Below are positions 1-5,071 of a stretch of 5,071 nt of DNA, in pieces. The first letter of the stretch is position 1; every line of letters begins with the position of its first letter. Source of the DNA: Actinomycetales bacterium (lineage in GTDB: Bacteria > Actinomycetota > Actinomycetes > Actinomycetales > Microbacteriaceae); assembly GCA_028868555.1 (NCBI GenBank), contig JAGWUG010000080.1, positions 1 through 5,071 on the forward strand, read 5' to 3'. A program made the translations under genes and the position numbers. The notes beneath the pieces are model-generated. The model searched no databases. It was not told the DNA's origin and was given only the letters and a program-made list of their open reading frames with translations.

Positions 1-148
1 CCTGGTGCTTGGCGCCCTGGGGGACAAGACCGGGTCCCAGCTAATCGCAGCCGGTGAAGATCCTCGAGCCGTCTGGATTGCCATTTGTGAGGCACAGTCG
101 GTTCCAAAGGAGCGTTGGCACGGTCGCAACACGCCCAAGAAGGCTTAG
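1..148 (+). CDS. DUF3046 family protein, C-terminal part (partial at left edge)
   Basis: The reading frame whose first full codon is at position 2 is open from the left edge to a TAG at 146-148 and gives 48 residues. They match what I remember of the C-terminal pattern of DUF3046: an LGxLGDKT segment, then AAGEDPRAVWIAICEA, then a VPKERW motif, ending in a short basic tail (NTPKKA). DUF3046 proteins are only about 60-75 residues long, so most of the protein is visible; the missing N-terminus usually starts with an MRLTEFW-like stretch. The function is unknown. The family characteristically sits next to recA in Actinomycetota (Rv2738c beside recA in M. tuberculosis), and that position here supports the call. 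The stop codon lies directly against the SOS operator region of recA. An overlapping frame beginning at 54 is a shadow of this gene. The identification rests on pattern and context, not a search. Confidence 0.85.
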   Translation, partial: LVLGALGDKTGSQLIAAGEDPRAVWIAICEAQSVPKERWHGRNTPKKA

Positions 149-164
149 CGGAACACATTTTCGA
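149..164. promoter_or_regulatory. possible second, degenerate LexA site overlapping the first
   Basis: CGGAAC-ACAT-TTTCGA matches 9 of the 12 defined positions of TCGAAC-N4-GTTCGA. Its right arm TCGA (161-164) is also the first four bases of the strong site, so the two 16-mers overlap by 4 bp and their centres lie 12 bp apart. It starts immediately after the stop codon of the DUF3046 gene. The overlap is seen directly; LexA binding here is inference, and part of the match comes from the shared palindromic core. Confidence 0.4.
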
Positions 165-176
165 AAATCTGTTCGA
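161..176. promoter_or_regulatory. LexA binding site (SOS box) of recA
   Basis: The 16-mer TCGAAAATCTGTTCGA fits the actinobacterial/Gram-positive LexA operator TCGAAC-N4-GTTCGA at 11 of 12 defined positions; only the sixth base (A for C) differs. It lies 142 nt upstream of the recA start codon and just upstream of a possible -10 hexamer at 185-190, so a bound LexA dimer would cover the -35 and spacer region. LexA repression of recA is well established in this phylum. No site of this quality was noticed elsewhere in the window. Confidence 0.88.
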
Positions 177-184
177 AACCTTGC

Positions 185-190
185 TAGAGT
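185..190 (+). promoter_or_regulatory. candidate -10 element of the SOS-controlled recA promoter
   Basis: TAGAGT matches TATAAT at four of six positions, including the conserved first T, second A and last T. It lies 8 nt downstream of the LexA box, so the corresponding -35 region (about 161-167) would lie inside the operator. No good TTGACA-like -35 is visible, which is common in actinobacterial promoters. A start near 197 would give a leader of roughly 120 nt. A second, constitutive recA promoter may exist but I could not identify one. Confidence 0.4.
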
Positions 191-262
191 AATCACAAGC
201 TCAAAAGACAGGCATTTTCCACAGTTTCAACACTGGCGAAAATAAATGTCCGAGCCTCCACA

Positions 263-298
263 TAGGTTCTAAGCAGTTAGCAAATACTTAGGTCTAAG
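263..298. repeat. near-direct repeat in the recA leader
   Basis: TAGGTTCTAAG at 263-273 and TAGGTCTAAG at 289-298 differ by one inserted T and are 26 bp apart. The second copy is also part of a small dyad, CTTAG-GT-CTAAG (287-298), and CTAAG of the first copy can pair with CTTAG at 287-291 around a 13-nt loop. The element ends 11 nt upstream of the ribosome binding site. The repeat is visible in the sequence; any role as an operator or leader structure is speculative. Confidence 0.3.
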
Positions 299-308
299 GC
301 CGGAAAAC

Positions 309-314
309 AGAGGA
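309..314 (+). promoter_or_regulatory. ribosome binding site of recA
   Basis: AGAGGA lies 4 nt before the ATG at 319. It contains the AGGA core complementary to the 16S rRNA 3' end and is the clearest Shine-Dalgarno sequence in the window. It supports 319 as the recA start. Confidence 0.75.
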
Positions 315-318
315 TCAA

Positions 319-1428
319 ATGCCATCACCAGCAGAGCGCGAAAAGGCCCTTGAGTCAGCTCTCGCACAGATTGACCGTCAGTTCGGTAAGGGCTCGGTCA
401 TGCGCCTGGGCTCCGACGAGCGCGCACCGGTAGAGGTAATCCCAACCGGCTCCATCGCACTCGATGTGGCCCTCGGTATTGGTGGCCTCCCTCGCGGCCG
501 AATCGTTGAGGTTTACGGCCCAGAGTCCAGCGGTAAGACCACCGTTGCGCTCCATGCAATCGCAAACGCCCAGCGCAACGGAGGCATCGCGGCCTTCATT
601 GACGCCGAGCACGCTCTCGACCCTGAGTACGCCAAGGCGCTGGGTGTAGACACCGATGCACTGCTGGTAAGCCAGCCAGACACCGGTGAGCAGGCCCTTG
701 AGATCGCGGACATGCTGATCCGTTCGGGTTCCATTGACATCATCGTGATTGACTCGGTTGCCGCTCTGGTGCCGAAGGCCGAAATCGAGGGTGAGATGGG
801 TGACAGCCACGTTGGTCTCCAGGCTCGCCTGATGAGCCAGGCTCTTCGTAAGCTCACCGGTGCCCTGAGCACTACCAAGACCACCGCTATCTTTATCAAC
901 CAGCTTCGCGAGAAGATCGGTGTCTTCTTCGGTAGCCCAGAGACCACCGCCGGTGGTAAGGCGCTCAAGTTCTACGCATCGGTCCGCATGGACATCCGTC
1001 GCATTGAGACCCTAAAGGATGGCACCGAGGCCGTGGGTAACCGTACCCGCGTCAAGGTGGTTAAGAACAAGATGGCCGCACCTTTCAAGCAGGCCGAGTT
1101 CGACATCATCTACGGTGTTGGCATCAGCCGCGAAGGCTCCCTGATCGACATGGGTGTAGACGAGGGCATCGTGAAGAAGTCCGGCGCCTGGTACACCTAC
1201 GAGGGTCAGCAGCTGGGTCAGGGTAAGGAAAACTCCCGCACCTTCCTCATCGAAAACCCAGAGGTCGCCGAAGAAATCGAGCGCAAGATCAAGGCCAAGC
1301 TTGGTATTGGTGTTCCTCGTGCCGTTGCAGACATCGAAGACGAGCCAATCGACGTAGCCCCAACCGCTAAGGCGGCCAAGGTGGCGCCAGCGGGCACTTC
1401 CGCTACTTCGCTGGCGGTCAACGGATAG
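319..1428 (+). CDS. recA: RecA recombinase, SOS coprotease
   Basis: RecA is the cytoplasmic ATP-dependent strand-exchange protein that coats single-stranded DNA, drives homologous recombination and stimulates LexA self-cleavage. The 369-residue product is full length. Visible are the N-terminal oligomerisation segment, the Walker A motif GPESSGKT (67-74), the catalytic glutamate in IDAEH (Glu97), Walker B IIVID (141-145), DNA-binding loop L1 EGEMGDSH (157-164), and the L2 region following INQLREKIG (193-201), with [14 protein letters not shown] (206-219). There is no intein, unlike M. tuberculosis RecA. The tail after about residue 333 has one short acidic patch (DIEDEPID), then an Ala/Lys/Thr-rich stretch, so it is less acidic than the E. 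coli tail. The start is set by the good ribosome binding site and the family-typical N-terminus. Many GGT and ACC codons suit a well-expressed gene. Control by LexA is indicated by the upstream operator. Confidence 0.98.
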   Translation: MPSPAEREKALESALAQIDRQFGKGSVMRLGSDERAPVEVIPTGSIALDVALGIGGLPRGRIVEVYGPESSGKTTVALHAIANAQRNGGIAAFIDAEHALDPEYAKALGVDTDALLVSQPDTGEQALEIADMLIRSGSIDIIVIDSVAALVPKAEIEGEMGDSHVGLQARLMSQALRKLTGALSTTKTTAIFINQLREKIGVFFGSPETTAGGKALKFYASVRMDIRRIETLKDGTEAVGNRTRVKVVKNKMAAPFKQAEFDIIYGVGISREGSLIDMGVDEGIVKKSGAWYTYEGQQLGQGKENSRTFLIENPEVAEEIERKIKAKLGIGVPRAVADIEDEPIDVAPTAKAAKVAPAGTSATSLAVNG

Positions 1429-1431
1429 CCC

Positions 1432-1962
1432 ATGGCTTTCAATCGCAAAAGGTCCGAGCCGAAAGACTCGGACCTTTCGCGCACCCCTGAGGAATGGGAC
1501 GAAAAGGCCAGAGGCTGGCTCCTCGGCCGGCTAACCAGAGGGCCACGCACCAAGGTCCAGTTGGCACGCATGCTGTCCGATAAAGGTGTGCCCGAGGAAA
1601 TCGCGCAACCGTTGCTCGATCGCTTCGAAGACGTAGGCCTAATCGATGACGCCGCCTACGCCCGCGCCTTTGCGCGAGACCGCAGGCAGTCCCGCGGGCT
1701 GAGCAAGTCGGCTCTGCGACGAGAACTTGGACAGGCAGGTGTAGAACAGGAACTTGTAACCGAGGCGCTTGAGGAATACACAGCCGAGGACGACCTAGAA
1801 CTGGCAATCACCCTGGTTTCCAAACGCTGGCAGGGTCTTGCCCGGCTCGAGTCAGACGCTCGTTACCGTCGACTGTCCGGGTACCTGGGTCGCAGGGGCT
1901 TCTCGGGCGGCACGATTAGTGCAGCCATTCGTTCGGTAGCCGAGGCGGAGCGGCACGCCTAG
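1432..1962 (+). CDS. recX: RecX, regulator of RecA
   Basis: RecX binds RecA filaments and usually limits their extension, ATPase and coprotease activity. The 176-residue product begins with a charged, variable stretch (1-25). It then shows the repeated three-helix RecX architecture: a first unit about 26-66, then GLIDDAAYARAFARDR (69-84), the most diagnostic RecX motif, with GLSKSALRREL following, and a third unit about 119-174 containing YLGRRGFSGGTISAAI. It starts 3 nt after the recA stop, the classic recA-recX pair. ATG 1432 is preferred because no in-frame ATG, GTG or TTG follows until codon 44, inside the domain. The ribosome binding site is weak (GGAT at 1423-1426), suggesting translational coupling to recA. 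A strong hairpin lies within codons 6-16 and could keep RecX levels below those of RecA. Confidence 0.95.
   Translation: MAFNRKRSEPKDSDLSRTPEEWDEKARGWLLGRLTRGPRTKVQLARMLSDKGVPEEIAQPLLDRFEDVGLIDDAAYARAFARDRRQSRGLSKSALRRELGQAGVEQELVTEALEEYTAEDDLELAITLVSKRWQGLARLESDARYRRLSGYLGRRGFSGGTISAAIRSVAEAERHA
1448..1477 (+). promoter_or_regulatory. stable RNA hairpin in the recX 5' coding region (possible recA/recX attenuator)
   Basis: AAAGGTCCGAG (1448-1458) and CTCGGACCTTT (1467-1477) are perfect 11-bp inverted repeats. Between them, C1460 and G1465 can close a GAAA tetraloop (GNRA class) above a C·A mismatch. Below the stem, an A·C mismatch is followed by three more pairs (1444-1446 with 1479-1481). 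The hairpin starts 20 nt after the recA stop codon and 16 nt after the recX start. The stem ends in TTT but no U-tract follows, so it is a poor textbook intrinsic terminator. Partial termination, stabilisation of the recA 3' end, or reduced recX translation are all possible. The structure is seen; its function is inferred. Confidence 0.65.
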
Positions 1963-1965
1963 AAT
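1960..1965 (+). promoter_or_regulatory. candidate -10 element of a leaderless miaB promoter
   Basis: TAGAAT matches TATAAT at five of six positions and includes the TAG stop codon of recX (1960-1962). It ends 9 nt before the miaB ATG, so transcription starting about 7 nt downstream would begin within 0-3 nt of the start codon. The 20 nt before this ATG contain no Shine-Dalgarno sequence, which agrees with leaderless translation, a common mode in Actinomycetota. No convincing -35 was found around 1936-1943. Confidence 0.45.
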
Positions 1966-1974
1966 TATTCGGTT

Positions 1975-3468
1975 ATGACAACCGCGGAACTCAAGGCAGT
2001 GCGCAGCTATCAGGTGAAGACCTACGGCTGCCAGATGAACGTGCACGATTCCGAGCGCCTCACCGGCCTGCTCGAAGGTGCTGGCTACGTTGCCGCGACC
2101 GAAGGCGAAGACGCCGACATTCTGGTCTTCAACACCTGTGCCGTGCGCGAGAACGCCGACAACAAGCTCTACGGAAACCTTGCTCAGCTGGTTGAGCGCA
2201 AACAGAATGACCCAAACTTTCAGATTGCCATCGGTGGCTGCCTGGCCCAAAAGGACCGCGACCTCATCCTCCAAAAGGCCCCGCACGTAGATGTGGTCTT
2301 CGGAACCCACAACATCGGTTCCCTACCTGCGCTGCTTGAGCGAAGTCGACACAATCACGAGGCCGCACTCGAGATTGAAGAGACCCTTCAGCACTTCCCA
2401 AGTAACCTGCCAACCAAGCGCGACAGCACCTATGCCGCATGGGTCAGCATCAGCGTTGGCTGCAACAACACCTGCACCTTCTGCATCGTCCCAAGCCTTC
2501 GAGGCAAGGAGCGCGACCGTCGCCCAGGTGAGATCCTCGCCGAGATCGAGGCCCTCGTCGCCGATGGGGTTATCGAGGTAACCCTCCTGGGTCAGAACGT
2601 CAACACCTATGGCGTTGAATTCGGCGAAAAGGACGCCTTCGCCAAGCTGCTTCGTGCCGTGGGCCAGATCAAGGGCCTGGAGCGTATTCGCTTCACGAGT
2701 CCTCACCCAGCCGCCTTCACCGATGACGTGATCGACGCCATGGCAGAGACTCCAAACGTCATGCCAACACTTCACATGCCGCTGCAGAGCGGCTCCGACC
2801 GCATCCTCAAGGAAATGCGCCGCAGTTATCGCAGCGCAAAGTTCCTGGGAATCCTCGACAAAGTGCGCGAGCGCATTCCGCACGCGGCAATCACCACAGA
2901 TATCATCGTGGGCTTTCCTGGTGAAACCGAAGAGGACTTCCTTGAGACCATGCGAGTGGCCGAGGCGAGCCGCTTCGCCGCGTCCTTCACGTTCCAGTAT
3001 TCACAGCGTCCTGGTACCCCGGCGGCAGAGCTCCCTAACCAACTTCCCAAGGCTGTGGTTCAAGACCGCTACGAGCGACTGCTGGCGCTTTGCAACGACC
3101 TGGCCTGGAGTGAGAACAAGCTTCAGCTGGGTACCGAGGTCGAGGTTCTGGTGGCCAACGACGAGGGCCGCAAGGACGCAGCCACCCACCGCATGTCGGG
3201 TCGCGCCCGCGACAACCGGCTGGTCCACTTCGAACTGCCTGCCGGAGCCGAGGTGCCTCGCCCTGGAGATCTAGTGACAGTCCGCGTCACCGATGCGAAG
3301 CCGTACTTCCTGCTCGCCGATGTTAGTGGTGGAGTCTATTCGGTCCGTCGTACCGCAGCCGGCGACGCCTGGGACCGTGCGCAGGCCGAATCCTGCGCAG
3401 TTCCTTCAGCCGGGTCGAGCGCATCGGTGGCTGGAAAAGTGACCATAGACCTCAAGGTACGCGGCTAG
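1975..3468 (+). CDS. miaB: MiaB, tRNA-2-methylthio-N6-dimethylallyladenosine synthase
   Basis: MiaB is a radical-SAM methylthiotransferase that converts i6A to ms2i6A at position 37 of tRNAs reading UNN codons. The 497-residue product has the N-terminal methylthiotransferase domain with its three cluster cysteines: Cys19 in TYGCQMN, Cys55 in [10 protein letters not shown] and Cys89 in GGCLAQK. The radical-SAM motif CNNTCTFC follows (Cys163, Cys167, Cys170), then GQNVNTYG (206-213) and an [12 protein letters not shown] segment. A TRAM RNA-binding domain occupies about 385-450. A further 44-residue tail, Ala/Ser-rich and ending in VTIDLKVRG, extends past the TRAM domain and beyond E. coli MiaB. 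MiaB is separated from MtaB and RimO by the TYGCQMN and CNNTCTFC wording and by the neighbouring miaA. No ribosome binding site precedes ATG 1975; a GTG at 1999 is a less likely alternative start. Confidence 0.97.
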   Translation: MTTAELKAVRSYQVKTYGCQMNVHDSERLTGLLEGAGYVAATEGEDADILVFNTCAVRENADNKLYGNLAQLVERKQNDPNFQIAIGGCLAQKDRDLILQKAPHVDVVFGTHNIGSLPALLERSRHNHEAALEIEETLQHFPSNLPTKRDSTYAAWVSISVGCNNTCTFCIVPSLRGKERDRRPGEILAEIEALVADGVIEVTLLGQNVNTYGVEFGEKDAFAKLLRAVGQIKGLERIRFTSPHPAAFTDDVIDAMAETPNVMPTLHMPLQSGSDRILKEMRRSYRSAKFLGILDKVRERIPHAAITTDIIVGFPGETEEDFLETMRVAEASRFAASFTFQYSQRPGTPAAELPNQLPKAVVQDRYERLLALCNDLAWSENKLQLGTEVEVLVANDEGRKDAATHRMSGRARDNRLVHFELPAGAEVPRPGDLVTVRVTDAKPYFLLADVSGGVYSVRRTAAGDAWDRAQAESCAVPSAGSSASVAGKVTIDLKVRG

Positions 3469-3469
3469 C

Positions 3470-4402
3470 ATGCCGCTGCTTGCGGTGGTTGGCCCCACCG
3501 GTACAGGTAAGTCAGACCTGGCCATTGCGCTGGCTCAGTTCCTCACCGCTTCCGGCCGCCCAGCCGAAATCATCAACATCGATTCCATGCAGTTTTACAA
3601 GGGCATGGACATCGGCACCGCCAAGCTTCCCGAATCCGAGCGCGGGGGAGTGCCTCACCATCTCTTCGATTTCCTTGAGATCACCGAGGAATCAACCGCG
3701 GCAAACTACCAGGAGTTGGCACGTCCTCTTATTGAGAAGTTGCAGGCCCGCGGTGTCATCCCAATCCTGGTTGGCGGCAGCATGCTTTACATTGCCGCGG
3801 TTCTCAATGACTTCAACTTCCCCGGCACCGATGCCGCGCTGCGCGCCCAACTCGAGGCGGATCTCGAGGAGTACGGTTCGGTTGAGTTGCACCGCCGGCT
3901 AGCCAAGATCGACCCCGGTGCCGCCGAACGCATCATCCCGCAGAACGGCCGTCGAGTGGTTCGGGCGCTTGAGATCGTGACCATGACCGGTCAGCCGTTT
4001 GCCGCAGCCCTCCCCGAGGTTCCCGAGGAGTGGCAGCCATCGCTCCAGATCGGTCTCAACGGCCCGCGCGAGGAACTCATCGCCCGCCTCGAGCAGCGAG
4101 TTCTGAAGATGTGGCAGCTGGGACTCGTGGCAGAGGTCGAGGGGCTCATCGCCAAGGGGCTGAGGCAAGCCAAGACCGCCAAACGTGCCATCGGCTACGC
4201 CCAGGCGCTTGCCCAATTCGACGGCGAGATGACCGAGCCTGAGGCCATAGCCGACACCGTGCGGCTCACCCAGAAGTACGCTCGCCGCCAAATGTCGTGG
4301 TTCCGACGAGACCTGCGCATCAAGTGGCTGGACTACCGCGACCCAGACCTGCAAAATCAGGCCATTCAGTTAGTGGAAGAACACCTTAGGCTTAATTCAT
4401 GA
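3470..4402 (+). CDS. miaA: MiaA, tRNA dimethylallyltransferase
   Basis: MiaA transfers a dimethylallyl group from dimethylallyl diphosphate to N6 of A37 in tRNA, giving i6A, the substrate of MiaB encoded just upstream. The 310-residue product is full length. It has the P-loop GPTGTGKS (8-15), the DSMQFY segment with Asp38 (aligned by eye to E. coli Asp42), then MDIGTAKL, VPHHLFD (61-67), PILVGGSMLYI (98-108), NGRRVVRALEI, KRAIGYAQAL, and the C-terminal YARRQMSWFRRD that helps bind tRNA. The ATG comes 1 nt after the miaB stop, with AAGG at 3454-3457 as a distant, weak ribosome binding site, so coupling to miaB is likely. Its stop codon overlaps the dapF start. No damage or unusual composition is seen. 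Confidence 0.97.
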   Translation: MPLLAVVGPTGTGKSDLAIALAQFLTASGRPAEIINIDSMQFYKGMDIGTAKLPESERGGVPHHLFDFLEITEESTAANYQELARPLIEKLQARGVIPILVGGSMLYIAAVLNDFNFPGTDAALRAQLEADLEEYGSVELHRRLAKIDPGAAERIIPQNGRRVVRALEIVTMTGQPFAAALPEVPEEWQPSLQIGLNGPREELIARLEQRVLKMWQLGLVAEVEGLIAKGLRQAKTAKRAIGYAQALAQFDGEMTEPEAIADTVRLTQKYARRQMSWFRRDLRIKWLDYRDPDLQNQAIQLVEEHLRLNS

Positions 4403-5071
4403 CCGCTTCAGTAACCTTCCAGTTCACCAAAGGCCAGGGCACGGGTAACGACTTCGTGCTCTACTTTGACGAGTCCGGCGAGAAGGAACTGACCACCGCG
4501 GCCATCGCTAAGCTCTGTGACCGTCGTTTTGGCATCGGTGCCGACGGCGTGATTCGCGTTGTGAAGACCGCAAACCTTGAGGCCGGGGCTTCTATTGCCG
4601 CCTCCGAGCCAGAGGCGGTCTGGTTCATGGACTACTACAACTCCGATGGCTCCATCGCCGAGATGTGTGGAAACGGCGTCCGGGTATTTGCCCGTTATCT
4701 CACTGAGAAGGGTCTGGTTACCCTGAGCCAGGGCGAGACCCTGAGTGTTGGCACCCGCGCCGGAGTGAAGGATCTGCAACAGAACATGGCCGGCTTCGCC
4801 GTGGACATGGGTCGCTGGAAGCTGGAATCCTCCGATGTCCTGGTGCACGCCAATAACCTTTCGGTCGCCCGCCCGGGACAGGGCATCAATGTTGGCAACC
4901 CGCACGTTGTAGTGGCCCTAGCGGACCAGGCCGAACTGGACAATCTCGACCTTCACTCGGCCCCGGCCCTCGAGCCCGTTCCGGCGGCGGGAGCCAACGT
5001 AGAGTTTGTGGTTCCTCACGAGCCAATGGTGACCAACGGTGTGGGCATCATCAACATGCGTGTGTTCGAGC
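4399..5071 (+). CDS. dapF: DapF, diaminopimelate epimerase (partial, runs off right edge)
   Basis: DapF interconverts LL- and meso-diaminopimelate, providing the lysine precursor and, where used, the peptidoglycan cross-linking residue. About 224 residues are present of an expected 280-300. Seen are FTKGQGTGNDFVLY (9-22), the CDRRFGIGADGVI segment (40-52), MDYYNSDGSIAEMCGNGVR (77-95) with catalytic Cys90, and VGNPHVVV further on. The frame is open to the edge and stops within NMRVFE, just short of the usual GET–CGTG segment carrying the second catalytic cysteine. About 20 residues between the GADGVI and MDYYNSDG motifs (ANLEAGASIAASEPEAVW) form a longer linker than in E. coli DapF, which I recall also in actinobacterial members. 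The ATG overlaps the miaA stop as ATGA, indicating coupled translation; no strong ribosome binding site is visible. Confidence 0.96.
   Translation, partial: MTASVTFQFTKGQGTGNDFVLYFDESGEKELTTAAIAKLCDRRFGIGADGVIRVVKTANLEAGASIAASEPEAVWFMDYYNSDGSIAEMCGNGVRVFARYLTEKGLVTLSQGETLSVGTRAGVKDLQQNMAGFAVDMGRWKLESSDVLVHANNLSVARPGQGINVGNPHVVVALADQAELDNLDLHSAPALEPVPAAGANVEFVVPHEPMVTNGVGIINMRVFE

Noticed and set aside
85..107. Possible RecA-NDp (PafBC-type) promoter, starting TTGTGAGGC
   Set aside because: The sequence resembles the start of the mycobacterial LexA-independent damage promoter only loosely, lacks a correctly spaced TAnnnT element, and lies inside the DUF3046 coding region.
54..245. 63-codon + strand open frame starting with ATG before recA
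   Set aside because: It overlaps the DUF3046 gene in another frame and continues through the SOS operator and leader. The product is Arg/Ser-rich with no family resemblance and no ribosome binding site.
255..313. CCTC (255-258) pairing with GAGG of the recA ribosome binding site as a thermosensor or riboswitch-like switch
   Set aside because: Only four pairs across a long loop, with no extended complementarity; not distinguishable from chance.
355..810. Long - strand open frames opposite recA (also 513-968) and opposite miaB, miaA and dapF
   Set aside because: They mirror the codon pattern of well-recognised + strand genes in GC-rich DNA; their products look like no family and lack start signals.
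1448..1477. Hairpin as a classical Rho-independent terminator
   Set aside because: Only three T residues, all within the stem, and CGCGCACCCC follows instead of a U-tract. I kept it as a regulatory hairpin, not a terminator.
4387..4401. TAGGCT as a leaderless -10 element for dapF
   Set aside because: Only the minimal TAnnnT pattern matches and the distance to the ATG is short. The ATGA overlap with miaA explains expression by coupling.
1..5071. A novel defence system, mobile element, CRISPR array or tRNA
   Set aside because: Every stretch longer than about 170 bp is accounted for by recognised conserved genes; no arrays, terminal inverted repeats, transposase motifs or tRNA-like folds were seen.

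Overview
This window looks like a chromosomal housekeeping segment from a moderately GC-rich actinobacterium (coding DNA about 60% GC by eye). All genes are on the + strand, in the order DUF3046 gene – recA – recX – miaB – miaA – dapF. That gene set is typical of Actinomycetota. In Mycobacterium the same genes are spread over a longer interval with other genes between miaB and miaA; here they are nearly contiguous. Protein details such as the RecA N-terminus ([19 protein letters not shown]), the wording of DapF, and a compact genome layout suggest Microbacteriaceae or a close relative. That family call is inference from remembered sequences, not a search.

Layout: positions 1-148 carry the 3' end of a small DUF3046 gene. 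Positions 149-318 are the only real intergenic region, AT-richer than its surroundings. It holds a near-consensus actinobacterial LexA (SOS) box, a second degenerate box that overlaps it, a plausible -10 element, a long leader with a near-repeat, and the recA ribosome binding site. recA (319-1428) is followed after 3 nt by recX (1432-1962). The first codons of recX contain a strong perfect hairpin with a GAAA-type tetraloop. miaB (1975-3468) follows after 12 nt with no visible ribosome binding site, but with a good -10 hexamer overlapping the recX stop codon, so it may have its own leaderless promoter. miaA (3470-4402) starts 1 nt after miaB. dapF begins inside the miaA stop codon (ATGA overlap) and runs off the right edge.

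Functionally there are three modules. RecA and RecX are the SOS recombinase and its modulator, controlled by LexA. MiaA and MiaB carry out two successive steps in making ms2i6A at position 37 of tRNA anticodon loops. DapF supplies meso-diaminopimelate for lysine and, in many bacteria, peptidoglycan. Tight spacing suggests co-transcription of miaB-miaA-dapF, and possibly read-through from recA-recX.

I see no mobile element, CRISPR array, tRNA, rRNA or unknown gene system. The protein content is ordinary. The points worth a second look are regulatory: the overlapping SOS boxes, the hairpin inside recX, and the candidate leaderless start of miaB.
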